Source of the DNA: Nematostella vectensis
Taxonomy: Eukaryota; Cnidaria; Anthozoa; Actiniaria; Edwardsiidae
NCBI RefSeq assembly: GCF_932526225.1
Contig: NC_064040.1
Location: 8,467,181 to 8,531,180, forward strand
Direction: 5' to 3'
Length of the DNA stretch: 64,000 bases
Position 1 is the stretch's first letter. The number at the start of each line of letters is the position of its first letter. Positions 59,720 through 64,000 of the stretch are shown piece after piece. A program made the translations under genes and the position numbers. The notes beneath the pieces were generated by a model. That model was not told the origin of the DNA. It worked only from the letters and a program-made list of their open reading frames with translations, and ran no database searches.

Positions 59720-62700
59720 GTGGTGATGGTGATGGTGATGGTGATGGTGATGGTGATGGTGATGGTGATGATGATGATGGTGATAGCGAAGGCGATGAAG
59801 ACGATGACGTTTTTTTGCTTATATACGACGCTTTGTTATTGCTACTACTGATGGTTGTCAAGTCGTAGTCAGGTCGACAGGGTGCCAGCTGAACCTTTCG
59901 AATCTATTTTTGTAGCCAAGCTGGGACATCACAAGTACGCAAGTTCCCTTGCTGAGAAATACCGCGAGTTTGGAGTTCTAATTGAGCTGTGTGAATCGCG
60001 CGGAGACCAGGACACTTTGCAGCAATACACAGTGCAGTTCAAAGACATGGTAAAGACTCAGTTCAGTTATTTCCCATAGCGTCTAGATTTCAGATATTAT
60101 TGTTATTACGTATTATGTTGGCGACCATATTTTCGAGATTTTTTTTCTTCCTTCATAACGACTTCTCTGACTATCTACTTCATATTTTATCATTCTATCT
60201 ATCAACTTTTCTCATCCTTTTATCTTCTCCCTTGACAAGGGTTTTTCTGACTATATGTTCATGGGTACATGGATATTTCATCATTCTATCTGTTGATAAA
60301 GTCCATACTTTTATCTTCTACCTCGACTAGGGCTTCTCTGACTATCTGTTTATTAAGTGGTACATGGATATTTCATCATTCTATCTGTTCATAAAGTCTC
60401 ATCCTTTTATCTTCTCCCTCGTCTAGGGCTTCTCTGACTATCTGTTTAAGTGGTACATGGATATTTCCTCATTCTATCTGTTCATAAAGTCTCATCCTTT
60501 TATCTTCTCCCTCGTCTAGGGCTTCTCTGACTATCTGTTTATTAAGTGGTACATGGATATTTCATCATTCTATCTGTTCATAAAGTCTCATCCTTTTATC
60601 TTCTCCCTCGTCTAGGGCTTCTCTGACTATCTGTTTAAGTGGTACATGGATATTTCCTCATTCTATCTGTTCATAAAGTCTCATCCTTTTATCTTCTCCT
60701 TCGTCTAGGGCTTCTCTGACTATCTGTTTAAGTGGTACATGGATATTTCATCATTCTATCTGTTCATAAAGTCCATACTTTTATCTTCTCCCTCGTCTAG
60801 GGCTTCTCTGACTATCTGTTTAAGTGGTACATGGATATTTCATCATTCTATCTGTTCATAAAGTCCATACTTTTATCTTCTCCCTCGTCTAGGGCTTCTC
60901 TGACTATCTGTTTAAGTGGTACATGGACAAGGGGGAGAGGCACAGGTTATTGAGCCAACCAGCCCCTCAGCATGACAACCTCGCCAAATTCCTCTCGTCT
61001 CACCATCATCTCAGCTGGCTCCACGACCTTCATACCAAGAACTTCTTCAAGGTAGTGAAATGATAATACAGTCAAAAGGCAACTTGCACTAAAAAAAACA
61101 CGTGTCCTTTTGGGCAGTGGCAAACTCGCATGCGAGTACGGCGAGTACGGCAGACTAATGTCATAAAGGGCTTGATTTCATTGAAAGATTTTTTTTCATC
61201 ATGGCGATTCAACATTGCGTCGTAAACATGTTTTGGGATATTGAATATTTCGGAAATTCTGCTCCCGGAATATCTTCATTAGTTAGATTCACAAAATCAG
61301 CAGTAGCATCGTTCGGTTGAATTGTGTTCCCTAAATTGTCCCAGCGCGCTTTTCGCTTATCAACTGGACCCAATTCCCGCACAACGTAAGAAGGCGAATC
61401 AAACAACAATACGAAAAGATATTCATATTTCAAATCTTTTTGTAGGCACACGAGACGCTACGAAATCTCGCTGACAAAGAAAGCGCCCTACTCTCAAGGA
61501 AAAAGGTAAAGTAAAGCCTTCAGGATTTTATAACACTGCTACATTGAGTACCTTAAAACGAGGACACTCTTTAAATACTCGTTACCCCAGAAAGTCTTCG
61601 ATACAGAACTTCTTTTATGTCATGTTATCAGGTAGATCTCACTGTTCTTTTATGTCTTGTTCCCATATACATATATCACTGTGTTCTTTTCTGTCTTGCT
61701 CCCATGTAGATATCACTGTGTTCGTTTATTTCATGTTTCCATGTAGATATCACTGTTATTTCTGTCTTACTCCCATGTAGGTATCACTGTGTTCGTTTAT
61801 GTCTTGTTTCCATGTTGATATCACTGTGTTCTTTTCTGTCTTGCTCCCATGTAGATATCACTGTGTTCTTTTATGTCTTGTTCCCATATACATATATCAC
61901 TGTTTTTTTCTGTCTTGCTCCGATGTAGATATCACTGTGTTCTTTTATGTTTTGCTCGCACCTAGATCTCACTGTGTTCTCTTATGTCTTGTTCGCATGT
62001 AGATCTCACTGTATGTGTTCGCTTATGTTTTTTTTTCCCATGTGAATATCGATGTGTTCTTTTGAGTCTTAATCCCATGTAGATATCACTGTTTTTTTAT
62101 GTCTTGTTTCCATGTAGATTTCACTGTGGTCCCTCACGCCTTGTTCCCACCTAGATCTCATTGTATGCGTTCTTTTATGCCCTGTTTCTTGCCAGACCCT
62201 GTTGAGTCTAAGCAAGCTGGCGTTGCTTGCAAGCGATGAGGACGAGGTTGTCAATAAGATCGACGAAGAGGCTGAGATTAACTGTATGTACCCCTCCTTT
62301 TATTTTACATACTATCTGGGCGTGGCCAAAAGCGTGACTTCAAGGGCTATCAAGCTCCCTCCCCTTACTTATTTTTTCAACGAAAATACAATTCTCTAGA
62401 TCATGGGTGATCTCTTGCAGCAAGTTGTATTTAATTGCTCTACTTGGAACAGCGTGAATGTCAGTTTTACAAAACTATGAAAAAAAGTTCTTCCAACTAC
62501 CGTTCATCTAAGTTCAAGGGGCTAGGGTCTTCACTTGCATAACTAGTTTCCACATGAAGGTCAAATTTTCCACGGACAACTCGTAGCATGAAAACCCTTG
62601 ATAGGAAGGATTGAAATGTCAAACATGCCTACTATGTTGAGCGATGTGTAGAGGTTGGTTCTCCTAGGGCGCAAGTGCAAACATAAACGCAAACGCAAGG

Positions 62701-63903
62701 AAATCAAGCAGTTGCGTTCTCTAGCGCTTGCCCTTACGCTTGTGTTCCAGTGAGAATCAGAAAATAAGGTGATTTGCTCATGCTTCCTTGTAAGAACCAA
62801 TTTTAACTGAAGAGAGTTTAATTCAGCTCTCGGTGTGATTGCCTTAACAGCGATTAACAACGAGCACGCGATCATCTTCCATCAGGAGTCTCTTCCCCTA
62901 GAGGTGATTCAGGTAAAGCGCACAACTCGTCAACACAAGAGCGCAACACACAACCCGTTGGCATATCTCCTCATGATAGACACAGCCTCAGGCTTGATAC
63001 TTCTATTTCAAAAAGGGTTGCGTGCGGAGAGTCAACGTAGTGTAGTCCGTATTAAATAAACAAGCGACACTTCGCGAGTGCAGCCTTATTTGAAATGGGT
63101 GTTTAAAATGAGCCACGTTACGCAATTGGGACCGGATGACGATGTCTCGAGGAGCCGCAGTTTGCCTGCATAACGCATAATCATAACTCAATCCAATAAA
63201 TACCATACAGGTATGTGAGGGTAACTTCTAAAAGGTTGGCCTGTATGCCTAGCCAGAATACATGATATTTAAGAAACCGTCGAAATATGTAAGCTCTAGA
63301 CACAACAGAATAATCAACTAAGCTTGGATTACATAAAATTTATTAAGAATAACCTGTATTTAAAGCGACCTTAACCTCTGATAGAAAGCGTTCAGGGGTC
63401 GAGATGGAAACAATCTTCAAGCAAAGCCCCCCCCCCCCCCTCCCTCGACTTACCTTTGTGGTAAACTCTTTGCAATTTTAAACACAGCAATTTGACAAAC
63501 GGATACACGGACAGAAAAACGAAAAACGTGATTTGCTGAGCGTGTGTTGTTGTTAAGCAGGGAGAGATGGAAAAAGAGGTCTGTTCAATTTTTCGCATTA
63601 TTTTTTTATTTGCAGCACTCAAATCTCAGCTTCGATAGCATGCCGCCAATTCCATGCGAAGAGCTAATACAGGTACATGGCTTATTAAGAATTAAAGAAG
63701 AACCTTAATATTCACAGTTGAATTCTACAAATGTTTGAAGTGAGCTTGAAGCTCCTAGGTTGTTATGTAAAATGGTGTGCTAATGGCATCATGGGCAACT
63801 GAAGTTCTTCGTTCTTTTTTCCATTAAGCTCTACATTGGTGATAAGAACCGTAATTCGGACGAGCAGGATTTCAAGAAAGCGCTTGATCTTCTGCAACTT
63901 ATG
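44779..63903 (+). CDS. NUP133: NUP133 nuclear pore scaffold nucleoporin, 34 exons, 3' end outside the window
   Basis: CDS join(44779..44894, 45906..46024, 47032..47141, 47961..48200, 48398..48457, 48616..48732, 48926..48972, 49638..49713, 52147..52206, 52287..52345, 52654..52724, 53152..53231, 53635..53734, 54144..54212, 54301..54382, 54504..54537, 54767..54883, 55523..55661, 56339..56448, 56573..56679, 56802..56904, 57028..57147, 57960..58062, 58260..58303, 58395..58439, 58720..58802, 59273..59355, 59916..60049, 60893..61051, 61446..61505, 62196..62283, 62851..62912, 63616..63672, 63829..63903, continuing). 3129 nt, 1043 residues, frame kept across all junctions. Hallmarks: VKEFGHTLPVQIKEAL, the ALPS-like exon 6, DDFPASDPRWAESIPAG, DIFFREV, FSDYLFKWYMDKGE, LLSQPAPQHDNLAKFL, DFKKALDLLQL. 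Human NUP133 is 1156 residues, so roughly 90-100 remain. Known role: Y-complex (Nup107-160) member at the pore, N-terminal propeller and C-terminal helical stack. Exon 9 (donor GTTAAC) is the least certain. Confidence 0.93.
45076..45638. mobile_element. Inverted-repeat element of about 560 bp in NUP133 intron 1
   Basis: TAATGCACTAGTGATTTGAA then CCCCC...CCATGGTCC at the left matches the reverse complement of the right end, TTATGCACTAGTCAAATGAA then CCCCCATGGTCC. The phrase TCCCGAGGGGGTGGGGG occurs at 45176 and 45540. No transposase. Confidence 0.65.
45994..46690 (+). repeat. About 38-bp array duplicating the exon 2 donor of NUP133 (about 17 copies)
   Basis: Exon 2 ends ATAAAAGAGGCGTTGTCAAG then CAAAGCAC|GTGAGT at 46024. 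The array unit is GTGAGTATTGATAAAAGAGG then CGTTGTCAAGCAAAGCA(C/T), so about 28 exonic and 10 intronic bases are repeated. Most copies keep a GTGAGT donor. Copies vary (some 22-30 bp, some with AACGTGAG). Confidence 0.9.
46690..46860. repeat. Short tandem repeat, TAAGCACCTCCCCTAAA-type units
   Basis: ATAAGCACCTCCCCTAAATA and variants (TAAGTGCCT, TAGGTGCCTCC) repeat about eight times at 17-18 bp, directly after the exon-edge array in NUP133 intron 2. The unit is unrelated to exon 2. Confidence 0.7.
48616..48732 (+). other. NUP133: NUP133 exon 6: ALPS-like membrane-curvature motif
   Basis: Residues 216-254. The run SSSSGMLSNIGRRMTSLFFG aligns with the human NUP133 ALPS segment: Ser/Thr/Gly-rich polar face, bulky Met, Leu, Ile and Phe on the other, and two central Arg. 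In human NUP133 this loop senses curved membrane (known). Here it lies wholly within one exon. Confidence 0.75.
49755..52020. repeat. 14-bp minisatellite of about 2.2 kb in NUP133 intron 8 (roughly 160 units)
   Basis: The unit GACATACATACCAG (variants with AAGAC, ACACAC, GGGC) repeats head to tail. Higher-order blocks recur, for example the AAGACACCACATACATACCA segment and a GGTCATACATCCAAAGACAT segment. The array has strong strand asymmetry (purine, C and A against T and G). Open frames of up to about 600 codons occur on both strands because 14 bp cycles through all frames every 42 bp without a stop; they are not genes. Confidence 0.95.
55057..55190. mobile_element. Fold-back MITE, copy 2, in NUP133 intron 17
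   Basis: AAGGCTAAGTTCAAACGTCG then TATTATCCATGAGC faces GCTCATGGATAATACAACGT then TTGAACTTAGCCTAAG. Almost the whole 134 bp pairs with itself. Same family as 38690-38815. Confidence 0.85.
55880..56165. repeat. (AAT)n/(ATT)n microsatellite with inverted halves, NUP133 intron 18
   Basis: About 120 bp of AAT-type repeats, then ATT-type, a second AAT block, then a long ATT block. Opposed polarity makes the region self-complementary, able to form hairpins. Confidence 0.9.
57160..57775. repeat. Tandem repeat of GGCTGGGTTA(G)-type units, NUP133 intron 22
   Basis: GATGGCTGGGTTAGG and variants (GTTGGCTGGGTAAGGC, GATGGCTGCGTTAGCT) repeat about 30 times with 15-33 bp higher-order periods. It starts about 20 bp after the exon 22 donor. 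The strand is G/T-rich and C-poor. Confidence 0.9.
58752..59105 (+). repeat. About 57-62 bp array duplicating the exon 26 end plus donor of NUP133 (about 5 copies)
   Basis: Exon 26 ends GTGGACATTGTGTTGGATGG, TTACGTGTGTCAATTAGAGT, CACTGAG|GTAAGC at 58802. The following intron repeats GGGACATCTTTTATGGTGGG, TACATGTGCTAATTAGAGTC, ACTGAG|GTAAGC and three more diverged units (last near 59080). About 50 of each unit is exon-derived. Reading on from the first donor gives an immediate TAA, so only the first donor is productive. Confidence 0.9.
59375..59559. mobile_element. MITE of about 185 bp in NUP133 intron 27
   Basis: TACGGCCGATTTAGACAGCC then CGATTTAGTCGTATGCGACC faces GGTCGCATACAACTGAATCG then TTGTCTCTAAATCGGCCTTA. 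The TIR is about 40 bp with some mismatches, no ORF. Confidence 0.75.
59585..59800. repeat. GTT-, GAT- and GGTGAT-type simple repeats, NUP133 intron 27
   Basis: Interrupted GTTGTT, then a pure GATGAT run at about 59683-59718 and a GGTGAT run at about 59719-59768. Frames of low-complexity Met/Val or Ser/Pro on the two strands are artefacts of the repeat. Confidence 0.9.
60160..60892 (+). repeat. About 93-bp array duplicating the exon 29 acceptor of NUP133 (about 8 copies)
   Basis: Exon 29 begins GGCTTCTCTGACTATCTGTT then TAAGTGGTACATGGAC at 60893 after TCCCTCGTCTAG. The array repeats CTTCTCCCTCGTCTAG, the same 35 or so exonic bases, and a TATTTCATCATTCTATCTGT filler. Copies are very alike near the exon and decay to the left (60160-60330). 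In frame, each unit ends in TAG at its own acceptor, so upstream acceptors would give truncation. Confidence 0.92.
61600..62195 (+). repeat. About 40-bp array of acceptor-like units before exon 31 of NUP133
   Basis: TGTTCTTTTATGTCTTGTTC then CCATGTAGATATCACTG repeats about 13 times. The true acceptor (GTTCTTTTATGCCCTGTTTC then TTGCCAG) aligns with the unit as its last diverged copy. Each unit offers a T-rich tract and a TAG. Exon sequence is not included, unlike the other arrays. Confidence 0.7.
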
Positions 63904-64000
63904 GTGAGGTCTTGTTCATTTTTTTCATTTTTGACTTACCAGCCCTATATTTGGACGTTTACCCATGAAACAATGCGGGTTAAGACACATGGATTCTCTG

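Noticed and set aside
59499..59861. Ser/Pro-rich minus-strand frame and Met/Val-rich plus-strand frame
   Set aside because: Translations of GAT/GGT simple repeats and MITE sequence.
45994..62195. CRISPR-like reading of the regularly spaced arrays
   Set aside because: Units are contiguous, with no unique spacers and no cas genes, in intronic DNA of animal genes.

Overview
The window looks like nuclear DNA of an anthozoan cnidarian, most likely a sea anemone of the Nematostella type. That identification is an inference from protein similarity, gene structure and many short inverted-repeat elements; no species marker was read. The genes are animal genes with many short exons, GT-AG introns and single-exon GPCRs. 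There is no bacterial or viral signature.

Layout, left to right: (1) 157-3684, + strand, a complete 3-exon ADF/cofilin gene with the first intron directly after the ATG. Its second intron holds two inverted-repeat elements, and a 2.1 kb inverted-repeat element follows it. (2) 7043-26098, + strand, a 23-exon WDR81 gene reconstructed end to end (all junctions phase-consistent, 2069 residues: kinase-like region, BEACH domain, acidic linker, C-terminal WD40 propeller). (3) 26240-35689, about 9.5 kb with no gene I can support, carrying local duplications and tandem repeats. (4) 35732-36832, + strand, an intronless aminergic-like class A GPCR. (5) 40694-41653, + strand, a second intronless class A GPCR of the peptide-receptor style. 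(6) 42667-43936, - strand, a 3-exon ZNRD2 (SSSCA1/p27) gene. (7) 44779-63903, + strand, 34 exons of NUP133, which runs off the right edge with roughly the last 90-100 residues missing. ZNRD2 and NUP133 are divergent and share a short (about 250 bp or less) promoter region.

The genes do not form one pathway. They cover actin turnover (cofilin), endosome and autophagy control (WDR81), signalling (two GPCRs), a small zinc-ribbon protein (ZNRD2) and the nuclear pore scaffold (NUP133).

The most unusual signal is in the introns of WDR81 and NUP133. At least nine tandem arrays or local duplications are anchored on exon edges: the repeated unit contains the end of an exon plus its real splice donor, or the real acceptor plus the start of the exon. 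The adjoining intron therefore holds trains of decoy splice sites. One intron (WDR81 intron 8) has such arrays at both ends. In another (WDR81 intron 21) the unit is 27 nt and stays in frame, so choice of donor would add 9-residue modules to the protein.
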